DNA from: Bacteroidota bacterium
GTDB taxonomy: Bacteria; Bacteroidota; Bacteroidia; Bacteroidales; DTGW01
Direction of reading: 5' to 3'
DNA length: 64,000 bases
Assembly: GCA_029550865.1 (NCBI GenBank)
Contig: JAKPGM010000034.1
Span: forward strand, 1-64,000
In this document: positions 15,240-25,354 of the stretch, in pieces
Layout: each line of letters begins with the position of its first letter
Numbering within the stretch: the first letter of the stretch is position 1
Made by a program: the position numbers and the translations under genes
The notes under the pieces: model-generated
What the model was told of the DNA's origin: nothing
What the model saw: only the letters and a program-made list of their open reading frames with translations
Databases searched by the model: none

Positions 15240-15839
15240 ATGGTATTTTTCTGTTCTGATTTAGAAGGTGTTTGGGTTCCAGAGGTTTGGATCAATGTGG
15301 CACGAATTACTGGTATCGATGAGTTAAAGTTAACCACCCGCGATATCAACGATTATGATAAGCTAATGCGCCATCGAATTGCCATACTGCACCAGCACAA
15401 AATTAGCCTTAAAGATATACAGCATGTGATTGGGCAAATAAAACCTCTCGACGGCGCAAGAGAATTCTTGCAGTGGATTCGAACGGTTAGTCAAATTGCT
15501 ATTGTGTCCGATACTTTCGTTGAATTTGCGGCACCGTTGATGGCACAGCTCGATTACCCTACCCTATTCTGTAATTCGCTGGTTGTCAACGACGATGGGA
15601 TGATAATTGATTACAAACTTCGACAGAAAGACCAAAAGCGTGAAGTGGTAAAAGCCTTAAAACAGCTTCAGTATCATGTAGTTGCTTTTGGCGATTCGTA
15701 CAACGATATTAGTATGCTACAGGAAGCACACCAGGGAATACTGTTTTCCCCACCCGAAAATGTTAAAAATGATTATCCATCATTCCCGGTTGCCAACAAT
15801 TATCAAGAACTGAAAAATTATATTCTTAAGTACCTGTGA
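15240..15839 (+). CDS. thrH: Bifunctional phosphoserine phosphatase / homoserine phosphotransferase ThrH
   Basis: A 199-residue HAD-family protein. Motif I is FCSDLEGVWVPEVW, the ThrH form (DLEG in place of DxDxT), motif II is in AIVSDTF, and motif IV is GDSYNDISML. ThrH moves phosphate from phosphoserine to homoserine and can so replace homoserine kinase (ThrB). Its place directly after thrC, with no thrB in the window, supports that role: it would make the substrate for threonine synthase. It overlaps the following gene through GTGA. Confidence 0.9.
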   Translation: MVFFCSDLEGVWVPEVWINVARITGIDELKLTTRDINDYDKLMRHRIAILHQHKISLKDIQHVIGQIKPLDGAREFLQWIRTVSQIAIVSDTFVEFAAPLMAQLDYPTLFCNSLVVNDDGMIIDYKLRQKDQKREVVKALKQLQYHVVAFGDSYNDISMLQEAHQGILFSPPENVKNDYPSFPVANNYQELKNYILKYL

Positions 15840-16471
15840 ATGCCGAATCGTATGTAGATTTAATTCAAAAACTCAAACAGTTTTTTTCGACGTCACCCAT
15901 GCCGGGGTCGGAGGTGCAAGAAACTATGGCACCTTCGTACAAAAAACATATTCCAGTAAAACACCCAATTGTAGATGCTGCAGTATTGTTGCTTTTGTAC
16001 CCTATCGACGACCAACCTTATTTTGTACTGATTAAACGAACGCCCGACGATTTATCCCCTCATGGAGGTCAGGTGAGTTTACCCGGTGGTAAATTTGAAA
16101 GTTCCGACATTACCTATCTTAATACCGCTCTGCGAGAAACTAGCGAAGAAATAGGCATCCCTGTCAATACAATTTATACAGTTGGTTCTCTGTCGTCGCT
16201 TATTATACCCGTTAGTGGTTATCGGGTATATCCCTTTGTAGGTTACCTCAATAACAAACCTGTGTGGTCGCCTAATAGCAGTGAAGTCAGCTACATTATT
16301 GAAGTTTCCATAAAAGAGCTCATCCAGCCAGAAAATGTCCACTATGAAACCATTATCTTTGAAGGGAACGAACATAGCATCCCTTATTTTAAACTGGTAG
16401 GAGAAAAAGTTTGGGGAGCTACTGCCATGATTTTAGCGGAATTTAAGGCCATCATCCTGCAAATACGCTAA
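15836..16471 (+). CDS. NUDIX hydrolase, CoA pyrophosphatase-like (NudL family)
   Basis: A 211-residue NUDIX protein starting at a GTG that overlaps the thrH stop. The NUDIX box is LPGGKFESSDITYLNTALRE followed by TSEEIGIP, in the CoA-ase form (D in the middle, ALRETxEEIG). LSPHGGQVSLPGGK is the UPF0035/NudL-type segment just upstream. It probably hydrolyses CoA or its oxidised forms to phosphopantetheine derivatives and 3',5'-ADP. It has no obvious tie to threonine synthesis beyond operon position. Confidence 0.87.
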   Translation: MNAESYVDLIQKLKQFFSTSPMPGSEVQETMAPSYKKHIPVKHPIVDAAVLLLLYPIDDQPYFVLIKRTPDDLSPHGGQVSLPGGKFESSDITYLNTALRETSEEIGIPVNTIYTVGSLSSLIIPVSGYRVYPFVGYLNNKPVWSPNSSEVSYIIEVSIKELIQPENVHYETIIFEGNEHSIPYFKLVGEKVWGATAMILAEFKAIILQIR

Positions 16472-16488
16472 CATACTTGATATTGGGT

Positions 16489-17154
16489 TCAAAATTTGTA
16501 GTGTATGCCCAAGGTAATGAGAGCGGGAATAGGAAGATAAAATGCCTTGTCACTGGCTCCTATTCCTAAAGTAAAATTAAATTGCGTCTGAAAAACTAAC
16601 CTCGAACTCAGGTTGAATGAACCCTGAATGCCTGGGCCTGCATACATGTAGGTAGAACGCTGAGTGAAAAGGGTACCGATACCCACTCGTAGCGGAAAAG
16701 CAACATTAAACCTCTTTCTAAAAATGCCAGGCGAGAAGCCCAATTCGAAATGTACAGGAAATTCCAGAGAGTCCTTACTAACCCCATAATTGTTAACTGC
16801 CAGTTGTAGTCCACCATGAAGGTTTCCCCACGGATTTTCCGCCTTAGCAGTACCAAACCATCTACGCATGTACAGAAAAACATTTCCTGAGTTAACATCA
16901 TCGCTGAGAACCACATGGGGTAATACGCCCATGTCGATATTGGCCTCCTTATTCTTCCACCGCAGGTATTCTCCGCTCACCCACAGTGCTTTCTCTGGTT
17001 CGACCAATGGCATGATGGCTCCCCCTACTACGCCTGATTCCTTATGATAAAAAGGGGAAGGAGCAGGACTTACATAGATGGGGCGGATGGGAACGCATCC
17101 ATACAGGCCCCCCAAAAGTAATATAACGAGGTTAGAGAACCATTTCATGTTCAT
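16489..17154 (-). CDS. Hypothetical outer-membrane lipoprotein
   Basis: I do not recognise the family. From the ATG at 17154 (or 17148) the protein has ~220 residues with a signal peptide ending in the lipobox LYGC. The 17175 frame start is a TTG and adds only hydrophilic residues. The rest is rich in beta-type alternation (LHGGLQLAVNNYG, FELGFSPGIF, VGIGTLFTQRSTYMYAGPG) and ends in GIHYKF, with the C-terminal Phe common in outer-membrane barrels. It is convergent with the NUDIX gene, with only 17 bases between them. Confidence 0.6.
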   Translation of the reverse strand: MNMKWFSNLVILLLGGLYGCVPIRPIYVSPAPSPFYHKESGVVGGAIMPLVEPEKALWVSGEYLRWKNKEANIDMGVLPHVVLSDDVNSGNVFLYMRRWFGTAKAENPWGNLHGGLQLAVNNYGVSKDSLEFPVHFELGFSPGIFRKRFNVAFPLRVGIGTLFTQRSTYMYAGPGIQGSFNLSSRLVFQTQFNFTLGIGASDKAFYLPIPALITLGIHYKF

Positions 17155-17384
17155 GCTGATGCCATTTCTACTCAAATTTAAGATTCGTAAATCCGAGATA
17201 GATTGTTAAAAAATGTTAAAATAATGCTCAGTCCAAGCTTGCTCACAATCACCAGATGATCCCATTGGAAAAATTTGTTGACGGTGCTCCAAAACAACGT
17301 AAATATTTTTCTATTGATTAACAAATAGTTAAAAACACATATACAGCAAGCCACATCAACGAGAAGAATCCTCTATTTTAGTAA

Positions 17385-18509
17385 TTAACGTTGAGGTAGC
17401 TTAACAACTTTCATCGGCAGATTATGCAATTGCGAAACGATATGCTCAAAATATTCCTTCATCCTTGTTTGGGCTTCGGAAGGAACAGGTAACGAAAAAC
17501 TATCTGGTAAAGGCAGGACATAGTATTGATATTTTCCGTCCAGAACACCTTTATACACCCAATAGGGACAATACTGAGTGTGCACCGAAAAGGCACGAAC
17601 CGAATCAGGTGAAACACGCCATTTTATCGTAAAAAAGGCCATAGCCCCTCCATCTCGATTGGGGTCTCGCTGATTGGAGATAAAATTTCCCAACGAGTAA
17701 AAGATAGGCACATTTTTTTTGCGAACTGTATCCATGATTTCTTCATAGGTCTGTACCACATGAGGATGCGAACCTACCACGATATCCATCCCAGACTGTA
17801 CCAAAAAACGGGCAAGGCTCTTTTGCTCGTCCGAAGGCGTTGGTTCGTATTCCCTACCCCAATGCAGAAATACTATCTTTACATCAACATGCATAGAATC
17901 GGCACGCTGGATATCCCGAAGTATCTGCCTGCGATTAATCACATTCACAACATTAGGCGAATCGACAGGTATGCCGTTTGTTCCATAGGTGTAATTGAAC
18001 AAAGCTATTTTTAACCCATGCTTCAATATTATCAACGGATACAGCGTATCTCGCATCCGTTCATCGATATAGGTACCCATGTGAGGAACCTTAAGGGAAT
18101 CCAGTACTTTTATAGTACGTTCCATCCCATACTTTCCCTTATCGTAACAATGATTATTGGCAGTAGCCAGAATGTCAAAACCAGCAGCAACAAGATCTCG
18201 AGCCAATGCATCAGGACTTGAAAAAAGTGGATAACCTGTATAGGGAGAACCAGCAAGGGTAGTCTCAAGATTGGCAATGGCAATATCCACACTATCGAGT
18301 ATAGGCTTTACAAACTGAAAACATGGAGTAAAATTATAGGTGCGTGTATTCGAATCGAATGCAGCATGCACCTGAGGCATGTGTCCCATGACATCGCCTG
18401 CAAATAAAATGGTGAGGCTATCTTCACAAAATTCGTCTTTACTCTGCCCCGAAACAATCGAAAAATGCAAAAACAAGGAAACCAAACAAAAAACAAAACA
18501 TCTCCCCAT
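17385..18509 (-). CDS. CapA family protein (PGA_cap metallophosphatase-like)
   Basis: From the ATG at 18509 the product is 374 residues with a signal peptide (MGRCFVFCLVSLFLHFSIVSG); the upstream frame start at 18581 is a TTG followed by non-signal sequence. It has the CapA-type metallophosphatase pattern: LFAGDVMGH, IANLETTL, ATANNHCYDKG, FLHWGREYE, GSHPHVVQ and SLGNFISNQ. CapA was named for poly-gamma-glutamate capsule export in Bacillus, but no capB or capC is nearby, so this is better seen as a secreted phosphoesterase of unknown substrate. Confidence 0.83.
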   Translation of the reverse strand: MGRCFVFCLVSLFLHFSIVSGQSKDEFCEDSLTILFAGDVMGHMPQVHAAFDSNTRTYNFTPCFQFVKPILDSVDIAIANLETTLAGSPYTGYPLFSSPDALARDLVAAGFDILATANNHCYDKGKYGMERTIKVLDSLKVPHMGTYIDERMRDTLYPLIILKHGLKIALFNYTYGTNGIPVDSPNVVNVINRRQILRDIQRADSMHVDVKIVFLHWGREYEPTPSDEQKSLARFLVQSGMDIVVGSHPHVVQTYEEIMDTVRKKNVPIFYSLGNFISNQRDPNRDGGAMAFFTIKWRVSPDSVRAFSVHTQYCPYWVYKGVLDGKYQYYVLPLPDSFSLPVPSEAQTRMKEYFEHIVSQLHNLPMKVVKLPQR

Positions 18510-18745
18510 AATTCCTGATTTTTTTTTCTCAAAGAAACAAAATCCTGTCCATAAAACAATAATGTTTGATCCTATATTCAAAAAAAGTCATGTTTGAAAT
18601 CTATGGTACTATTTTTGCAATAGTTGCTTATTCCATTTATAATTCGATGCTAACCACGGTATGTGATAATATATGCATAATGATGATAAAAAGCCTTTCA
18701 TGCAAAAAATTAGGAATATCACATCGTGTGAATTAAAATAATTGC

Positions 18746-18753
18746 TAACTTTG
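18746..18753 (+). promoter_or_regulatory. Promoter -7 element of gap
   Basis: TAACTTTG fits TAnnTTTG and would place the start near 18760, with a 48-base 5' UTR. A second match (TATTTTTG, 18610-18617) lies further upstream. The 298-base gap from 18510 to 18807 holds nothing else I recognise. Confidence 0.6.
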
Positions 18754-18795
18754 CCATTCATTTTTAAAAACAATAAATTATTGGTAACCACTTAA

Positions 18796-19815
<1,020 letters not shown>

Positions 19816-19836
19816 ACAATGACTTGATACTAAATA

Positions 19837-19868
19837 AAAGGCTATCCCGGGTGGATAGCCTTTATTTT
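19837..19868 (+). terminator. Rho-independent terminator of gap
   Basis: A perfect 11-bp stem (AAAGGCTATCC / GGATAGCCTTT) with a 5-base loop, followed by ATTTTTA. Confidence 0.88.
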
Positions 19869-19930
19869 TATCCCCTGATTTATCTTTTCAGAACGCATTT
19901 GTTAAATTTGCGTTCCTAAAAATCATCAAC

Positions 19931-21235
19931 ATGAGCAACATTGTAGCTATTGTGGGTCGGCCTAATGTAGGAAAATCAACGCTATTCAACCGACTAATTG
20001 GGTCGAGGGAAGCAATAGTGGACGAAACCAGCGGTACAACACGCGATCGGCATTATGGCAAAGCCGAATGGAATGGAAAAGAGTTTTCGGTCATCGATAC
20101 GGGCGGTTACGTAACCGATTCGGATGATATTTTTGAAAAAGAAATTAATCGACAGGTTGAGCTTGCCATCGACACGGCCGATTTAATTCTGTTTATGGTT
20201 GATGTTATCAGTGGACTAACCGAACTGGACAAAGCAGTTGCCGATTTACTGCGCCGTTCGGGGAAAAAAACCATTCTGGTAGCCAACAAAGCCGATAATA
20301 TCGAATTGGTACACCAGTCGTACGAGTTTTTGCAAATGGGATTCGAAGAGGTGATGCCTATTTCTTCCATGTCGGGAAGCGGTACCGGCGACCTGCTGGA
20401 TAAAATTGTATCCATTTTACCAGACACCCCTGTCGAAGACCCCGAGGATTTACCCAAAATTACCATTGTAGGACGCCCCAACGTGGGCAAGTCGTCACTG
20501 GTAAATGCGCTACTGGGCGAAGAAAGAAATATTGTTACCCCCATCGCTGGAACCACGCGTGATTCCATCTTTACACGATATAACAAATACAATTACGATT
20601 TTTACCTTGTCGACACAGCTGGCTTACGTAAAAAAAGTAAAATAAAAGATAATATTGAGTTTTACTCTGTGATGCGATCGATCCGAGCCATCGAAAAATC
20701 GGATGTCTGTCTGTTGCTACTCGATGCTACAGTAGGTATCGAAGCTCAGGATATTAATATTTTCCGTCTCTGTCAACAAAACAAAAAAGGGATAGTAATA
20801 TTGGTCAATAAATGGGACTTAATTGAAAAAAATACGCATACCACAGAAGAATACAAAAAAATTATACAACAACGAATAGCCCCATTTAACGATGTACCCA
20901 TCATTTTTACTTCGGCCCTTACCAAACAACGTATTCACAAGGCACTTGAAACAGCCATTATGGTATTTGAAAACCGGCGTCAACGAATCCCTACCTCACA
21001 ACTGAATGAGGTTATGCTTGCGGCTATTGAAAACTATCCTCCACCAGCAGTAAAGGGAAAGCTTATCAAAATCAAATATGTAACTCAACTTCCTACGCCA
21101 TATCCTTCGTTTGTTTTTTTTGCCAATCTTCCTCAATACATCAAGGAACCCTACAAACGATATCTTGAAAATAAGCTGAGGGAACATTACAACTTTTCCG
21201 GGGTTCCGATTCAGATCTTTGTAAGGCAAAAATAA
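19931..21235 (+). CDS. der: Ribosome biogenesis GTPase Der (EngA)
   Basis: A 434-residue protein with two GTPase domains in tandem and a KH-like C-terminal domain. Each G domain shows its P-loop ([12 protein letters not shown] near residue 8 and [15 protein letters not shown] near 178), DTGG or DTAGLRKKS at G3, and NKAD or NKWD at G4. It acts in 50S assembly and is essential in most bacteria. Length is normal. Confidence 0.96.
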   Translation: MSNIVAIVGRPNVGKSTLFNRLIGSREAIVDETSGTTRDRHYGKAEWNGKEFSVIDTGGYVTDSDDIFEKEINRQVELAIDTADLILFMVDVISGLTELDKAVADLLRRSGKKTILVANKADNIELVHQSYEFLQMGFEEVMPISSMSGSGTGDLLDKIVSILPDTPVEDPEDLPKITIVGRPNVGKSSLVNALLGEERNIVTPIAGTTRDSIFTRYNKYNYDFYLVDTAGLRKKSKIKDNIEFYSVMRSIRAIEKSDVCLLLLDATVGIEAQDINIFRLCQQNKKGIVILVNKWDLIEKNTHTTEEYKKIIQQRIAPFNDVPIIFTSALTKQRIHKALETAIMVFENRRQRIPTSQLNEVMLAAIENYPPPAVKGKLIKIKYVTQLPTPYPSFVFFANLPQYIKEPYKRYLENKLREHYNFSGVPIQIFVRQK

Positions 21236-21237
21236 AA

Positions 21238-21285
21238 AAAATCGACCCGATTCGTTGTAATACATACGGTTTTCGGGTCGATTTT
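21238..21285 (+). terminator. Probable terminator hairpin after der
   Basis: A 13-bp perfect inverted repeat (AAAATCGACCCGA / TCGGGTCGATTTT) with a 22-base loop, ending in four T. The loop is long and the T tract short, so efficiency is uncertain. Confidence 0.6.
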
Positions 21286-21302
21286 ATGGTACCTGTTAAT
21301 AG

Positions 21303-21381
21303 CACACGAATGACGCGGATTGAACGGATTAACGCTGATTTCATCCGTGACTATCCGTAGCATTCGTGGTATCCGTGTTCT
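21303..21381. repeat. Extragenic hairpin repeat of the ACACGAATGAC / ATTCGTGG type
   Basis: The left end (ACACGAATGACGCGGATT) and the right end (CGTAGCATTCGTGGTATCCGTGT) are partly complementary, with further CCGTG/CGGAT elements between them. It looks like one of the widespread CGGATT / ATCCGTG extragenic repeats of environmental bacteria. Only one copy is in this window. Confidence 0.6.
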
Positions 21382-21413
21382 ATTACTGTTTTTGAAATGA
21401 GCCATTTTTACGT

Positions 21414-21485
21414 ACTGGACAAAATCCTGGCTGTTTATTAGAAGATTAGACTAAAAACTGTCTTTTGTTAGCCTTTTCTATGAGT
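21414..21485 (+). repeat. Dispersed extragenic repeat, family 2, copy 1
   Basis: Begins ACTGGACAAAATCCTGGCTG and continues with TTAGAAGATTAGACTAAAA. It aligns over about 70 bases, almost without gaps, with 48693-48760 and, less well at its far end, with 38331-38400. It lies in the gap between der and nrfA. The terminator, the CGGATT repeat and this element together account for most of that 306-base gap. Confidence 0.65.
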
Positions 21486-21541
21486 ACGATACCTTTTTTA
21501 ACTATGCTGCAGCCTGAAAAATGTCCATTACACCTATAATA

Positions 21542-22987
21542 TTACATGCCCACTTTTTGTAGGAAGGCTGCTTTTTCCTGATTGAGTTTTGCCATATCCA
21601 ATCCTATTGCTTTTTGGGCTTTTTCTTTCGTAGAGATATCAGGAATAGGTACTTCATTCACGCCTTTAGCTGCTAATATTCTGGCTAATTGCAAGCGCGC
21701 ATCCTGTACCCTATCAATGCCAGATGCAATAATTCTCATCACTTCAAGGGGTGCATGGAAGGCCGCACCATGGCTTGCTGCTGCAAAATCCCAACGCCAT
21801 TGGGCATGGCGAATGAGTTGTAAAATTGGTTGCATTTCCTTTTCGGTAGCCCCTTTATCCCATGCAGCCTTTGCCTCGTAATGGGCTCGAACCAGCAAAC
21901 TTGCCAGGCGGTGACGTTCACGGGCTATCTTTTCCTGTCGTTCATATACGTTGCGTCTGAGTTCCTCTTCACTTTCGCGATGGCATACCTGACACGTTTT
22001 ATTGATGTGGTACAGTGGGCTAACGATGTGATGATTGGTATATTTTGTTCCACCCTCACTTACATAGGGCATGTGACAATCGGCACAGGACAAACCACGC
22101 TGAGCATGAATACCCATCATATAAAGCTCGTAATCAGGGTGCTGAGCTTTAAGCATGGGTGTTCGACTGAGCGGGTGAGTCCAATCCGAAAAAGCCAGTT
22201 CATCGTAGTATTTTTCAATGCTATCGACAGACATTCCTTTCGACCAGGGAAACACAAGATACTTCTTTTCGCCCTTAAAATAGTACTCCACATGACACTG
22301 TGCACACACCAGCGTTCGCATTTCCTGATGAGTAACCGTGTTGATATCTTTTCCCATGGTAGCCATAGCTTCAAGCAAGGCCGGACGCGTAATCTGAAGC
22401 TGCATGGTAGCAGGATCGTGACAATCGGCACAACCAATGGGATTCTTAATCTCGCTGAGAAACGATGACAATTTCTTGCCATAGAAACCCTCTATACCCA
22501 GCTTATTCATCTGTTTAAGCACATCGGGACTTTTGCAGGTCCAGCACGTTCCTGGCATGGGACCATCATCGGGTTTCATAGGCGCTCCGGTACGTAACGA
22601 TTTTAGCACATCTTCCACTGCATAATAGTGCCCCCTGCCCTGCTTATAATCCTTACTAAAAGGGTAGCCAGCCCAAAGAATTACCAATTCCGGCTCTTCG
22701 GCCAGCATATCGCGGGTGGCATTGCCACCATATTGCGTACGAAAACTGGTGTCGGAAGTGCGTAAATACGATTCGTATTCCTTTGGAAAGTATTTACCCC
22801 ATGCCTCCCATCTACCTTCAAAGGGTTCGATTTTTGCCGGTACAGCACGTACGGCAAGAGATTCTGCCCTTCGTTCCATTATTGAGGATGCCAGTAGGCC
22901 AAGAAAAAAAGTAATAGCCAGTGACGAAAAAAAGATTACCCATCCCATCCACGGCTTTTCTCGAATAATTTGATTAATGCTCTTCAT
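21542..22987 (-). CDS. nrfA: Ammonia-forming cytochrome c nitrite reductase, catalytic subunit
   Basis: A 481-residue pentaheme periplasmic enzyme reducing nitrite to ammonium with six electrons. The catalytic heme motif is the special CWTCK (Cys148-Lys152), where Lys replaces His as ligand; four normal CxxCH motifs follow (CADCH, CAQCH, CADCH, CQVCH). An N-terminal hydrophobic segment (residues ~14-36) serves as signal or anchor. It receives electrons from NrfH, encoded upstream on the same strand but separated by 141 bases that hold a family 1 repeat. Confidence 0.96.
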   Translation of the reverse strand: MKSINQIIREKPWMGWVIFFSSLAITFFLGLLASSIMERRAESLAVRAVPAKIEPFEGRWEAWGKYFPKEYESYLRTSDTSFRTQYGGNATRDMLAEEPELVILWAGYPFSKDYKQGRGHYYAVEDVLKSLRTGAPMKPDDGPMPGTCWTCKSPDVLKQMNKLGIEGFYGKKLSSFLSEIKNPIGCADCHDPATMQLQITRPALLEAMATMGKDINTVTHQEMRTLVCAQCHVEYYFKGEKKYLVFPWSKGMSVDSIEKYYDELAFSDWTHPLSRTPMLKAQHPDYELYMMGIHAQRGLSCADCHMPYVSEGGTKYTNHHIVSPLYHINKTCQVCHRESEEELRRNVYERQEKIARERHRLASLLVRAHYEAKAAWDKGATEKEMQPILQLIRHAQWRWDFAAASHGAAFHAPLEVMRIIASGIDRVQDARLQLARILAAKGVNEVPIPDISTKEKAQKAIGLDMAKLNQEKAAFLQKVGM

Positions 22988-23040
22988 AATATTATGTGTT
23001 TTTTTCTCCGAATATAATTATTAAACTGTTTTTTAATTTG

Positions 23041-23128
23041 GTCAGATGGAACTCGCATTTAATATGGTTTGTGCACTAAAATCAAGCAAGTATGAGAAAT
23101 TAATTTCATACTCGCTTATGTATTATGA
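23041..23128 (+). repeat. Dispersed extragenic hairpin repeat, family 1, copy C, inside nrfH-nrfA
   Basis: Begins GATGGAACTCGCATTTAATA, runs through AAAATCAAGCAAGTATGAG, and holds a near-palindrome AGTATGAGAAATT / AATTTCATACT. It is close to copy A read on the minus strand. It fills the space between the end of nrfH and the region just before nrfA, so the nrfHA transcript would carry its complement as a hairpin. Coordinates are good to a base or two. Confidence 0.75.
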
Positions 23129-23698
23129 TCATTTCATCAATTGTTTTAACCACATTGGAACCGCACTTCCCGGTAAGGGCACCATTACTTTTTCGGTGGC
23201 CGACAGGCTCTTCACGCGGCCATGGGGTGTTTCGCGGTGACAATTCCAGCAGGCTCTTGAACTAAACGCTTCATCATTGCCAGTCTTCCGCTCAATGTAT
23301 GCAAAAAGAGGGGCATGGCAACGTAAGCAATTATTCATCACAGCTTTCTGTCCTTCAGGTTTCATGATAATGGCCTGTGGTTCGGTACGCAGCGTAAAAA
23401 TAGTGGCATGTCGCAAACCATCCTTTGCCTTAAAAAAATACTTTTTAAACACATTCTCATGCGGTACATGACAGTCGTTACATACCTGTCGAGCATGCGA
23501 ACTATGCAACCAGGTAAGATACTCTGTGCTCATCACATGACAGTTAATGCAAGTCTCAGGTTTATCGGATACATACGACCATGCACGCGATAAATAAAAG
23601 GCATACAGCACAAAACCAAAAAATATCCCCGCCATCAGAATGGCAGCAAAAAGCCACTCTGACCGGGGAAAGAATTTGTTGATTATCCAGCGAAACAT
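23129..23698 (-). CDS. nrfH: Cytochrome c nitrite reductase small subunit, tetraheme quinol dehydrogenase
   Basis: A NapC/NirT-type membrane cytochrome that passes electrons from menaquinol to NrfA. From the ATG at 23698 (MFRWIINKFFP) it has 189 residues; the in-frame TTG at 23731 would overlap the preceding gene by 29 bases and adds nothing family-like. One membrane helix (about residues 16-38) is followed by four heme motifs (CINCH, CNDCH, CLRCH, CWNCH). The stop of the upstream dehydrogenase gene is five bases before the start. Confidence 0.93.
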   Translation of the reverse strand: MFRWIINKFFPRSEWLFAAILMAGIFFGFVLYAFYLSRAWSYVSDKPETCINCHVMSTEYLTWLHSSHARQVCNDCHVPHENVFKKYFFKAKDGLRHATIFTLRTEPQAIIMKPEGQKAVMNNCLRCHAPLFAYIERKTGNDEAFSSRACWNCHRETPHGRVKSLSATEKVMVPLPGSAVPMWLKQLMK

Positions 23699-23702
23699 AG
23701 TA

Positions 23703-24851
23703 TTATAAACGGCTAAGTAAAACCTTCTCAATCACTTCAGGTCCCATATCGGCACGTTCGCCCAACAGTTGATTGCGCTGACGGAAACGATCAACGATAA
23801 TTTGCACCGTGTCCTTTCCAACGCCGTAATCAGAAAGACGTGTTTTAATTTGCATTGCATGGAAAAATGCTTCGGTCATTGCAATGATTTGATCGATATT
23901 ATCGGCAGAAGGATTTTGAATTCCCAGCACACGATGCCCATACTGGATAAGCTTATCTTTTTTGTTTTCGCGCATCACATGCATCACCCCAGGCAATACG
24001 ATGGCAAGCGTTTTTGCATGATCGATACCGTGCAAAGCTGTAAGTTCATGTCCAATGGCATGGGTACTCCAGTCCTCCGGAACCCCTGCACTGATTAAAC
24101 CATTCAGCGCCATGGTTGTAGCCCACATAAAGGTAGCGGCATAGGTATAATTGGTTTTATTGTGCAGTACTTTGGGTCCCACTTCCATTAGCGTACGTAA
24201 CAGGCTTTCAGAAAATCCATCCTGCACACCAGCCCCAACAGGATAGGTTAAGTACTGCTCCATCACATGAACAAAGGCATCGACCACCCCATTGCTAATT
24301 TGCGTATCGGGCAACGTAAAACAGTACTGGGGGTCGAGAATTGAAAATACGGGCTTAACCAGCGGACTACTAAATGCTAACTTTTCCTTAGTAGAATACC
24401 TTGAAATTACAGCATTGCCATTCATTTCGGTACCCGTAGCCGGCAGCGTTAATACCGTACCCAGGGGTAATGCCTTCGTAACCTCAGCTTTTCCAGTTAA
24501 AATGTCCCAGGGATCCCCTGCAACAAATGGGGCAGCAGCAATAAATTTAGTACCATCAATCACCGAACCTCCTCCCACTGCTAACAAGAAAGAAATACCT
24601 TCCTTCTTAACAATTTCAACCGCTTTCATAAGCGTCTCGTACGAAGGATTAGGCTCGATTCCACCAAATTCAACATAGGTAAAGCCCTTTAGCGCTCCTA
24701 ACACAGCATCATACACACCATTTCGCTTAATGCTTCCCTGCCCATAAGTAAACAAAATCTTTGCATCGCGAGGCAATAGCCTTGATAATTGGGAAACCTG
24801 ATCTTTCCCAAACACAATTCGTGTAGGATTCTGAAATTCAAAATTTAGCAT
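23703..24851 (-). CDS. Iron-containing alcohol dehydrogenase, YqhD/butanol dehydrogenase-like
   Basis: A 382-residue group III alcohol dehydrogenase, probably an NADPH-dependent aldehyde reductase. It has AVGGGSVIDGTKFIAA, TLPATGTEMNGNAVIS (the YqhD form of the second motif) and the full metal-ligand set: Asp and His in VVDAFVHVMEQYL, two His in THAIGHELTALHGIDHAK. Unlike the other iron-type dehydrogenase here (10166-11332) all four ligands are kept. It is the first gene of a minus-strand unit with nrfH and nrfA, five bases before nrfH; the biological reason for this pairing is unclear and may be chance. Confidence 0.9.
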   Translation of the reverse strand: MLNFEFQNPTRIVFGKDQVSQLSRLLPRDAKILFTYGQGSIKRNGVYDAVLGALKGFTYVEFGGIEPNPSYETLMKAVEIVKKEGISFLLAVGGGSVIDGTKFIAAAPFVAGDPWDILTGKAEVTKALPLGTVLTLPATGTEMNGNAVISRYSTKEKLAFSSPLVKPVFSILDPQYCFTLPDTQISNGVVDAFVHVMEQYLTYPVGAGVQDGFSESLLRTLMEVGPKVLHNKTNYTYAATFMWATTMALNGLISAGVPEDWSTHAIGHELTALHGIDHAKTLAIVLPGVMHVMRENKKDKLIQYGHRVLGIQNPSADNIDQIIAMTEAFFHAMQIKTRLSDYGVGKDTVQIIVDRFRQRNQLLGERADMGPEVIEKVLLSRL

Positions 24852-24887
24852 AGGTATTGTTTTTTAAATTTTTGCTTAAATTTAGGA

Positions 24888-24895
24888 CAAAAATA
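24888..24895 (-). promoter_or_regulatory. Promoter -7 element of the dehydrogenase-nrfHA unit
   Basis: On the minus strand this reads TATTTTTG, a match to TAnnTTTG, 36 bases before the start codon at 24851. No clear -33 partner is seen. It faces away from the nuo promoter in a shared 152-base gap. Confidence 0.5.
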
Positions 24896-24959
24896 GCAAA
24901 AAAAATAATTTAAGTATTTCAGAACCCAAATTATTTTAATAATTTTGCACCAACAATAA

Positions 24960-24988
24960 TTGAACATATATAAATAATTATATATTTG
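24960..24988 (+). promoter_or_regulatory. Promoter of the nuo operon
   Basis: TTG (24960-24962) and TATATTTG (24981-24988) are separated by 18 bases, and nuoA starts 15 bases later. A second -7 match (TAATTTTG, 24940-24947) lies upstream, so two start sites are possible. Confidence 0.65.
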
Positions 24989-25003
24989 CAAAAATTTTGA
25001 CAC

Positions 25004-25354
25004 ATGGGAATAACCAGTTTGCTTGTACTTTTTCTAAGCGGCCTGGGGTTTGCTGCCTTAGCCATCGGGCTCAACAAAATTCTCTCCTACAGTCGTCCCA
25101 ACCCGATCAAAGCTGAACCATACGAATGCGGTGTACAAACACACGGAACCACATGGGTACAGTTTAATGTAGGATATTATCTTTTTTCGCTAGTATTTTT
25201 AATTTTTGATGTCGAGATAGTGTTTATGTATCCATGGGCGGTAGTGTTCAAACAGGTAGGACTTGTAGCTCTTATTGAAATAATCTTTTTCATTGCTATT
25301 CTCTTTTTTGGGTTGTTATACGCATACAAAAAGAAAGCACTTACATGGATGTAA
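25004..25354 (+). CDS. nuoA: NADH-quinone oxidoreductase subunit A
   Basis: A 116-residue membrane subunit of complex I with three helices (about 3-25, 60-82, 88-110). The conserved loop [13 protein letters not shown] between helices 1 and 2 and [12 protein letters not shown] in helix 2 identify it. It is the first gene of an 11-gene operon and overlaps nuoB by ten bases. Confidence 0.95.
   Translation: MGITSLLVLFLSGLGFAALAIGLNKILSYSRPNPIKAEPYECGVQTHGTTWVQFNVGYYLFSLVFLIFDVEIVFMYPWAVVFKQVGLVALIEIIFFIAILFFGLLYAYKKKALTWM

Noticed and set aside
17385-18509. Capsule (poly-gamma-glutamate) biosynthesis operon
   Set aside because: Only a CapA-like protein is present; no capB or capC homologue is adjacent.
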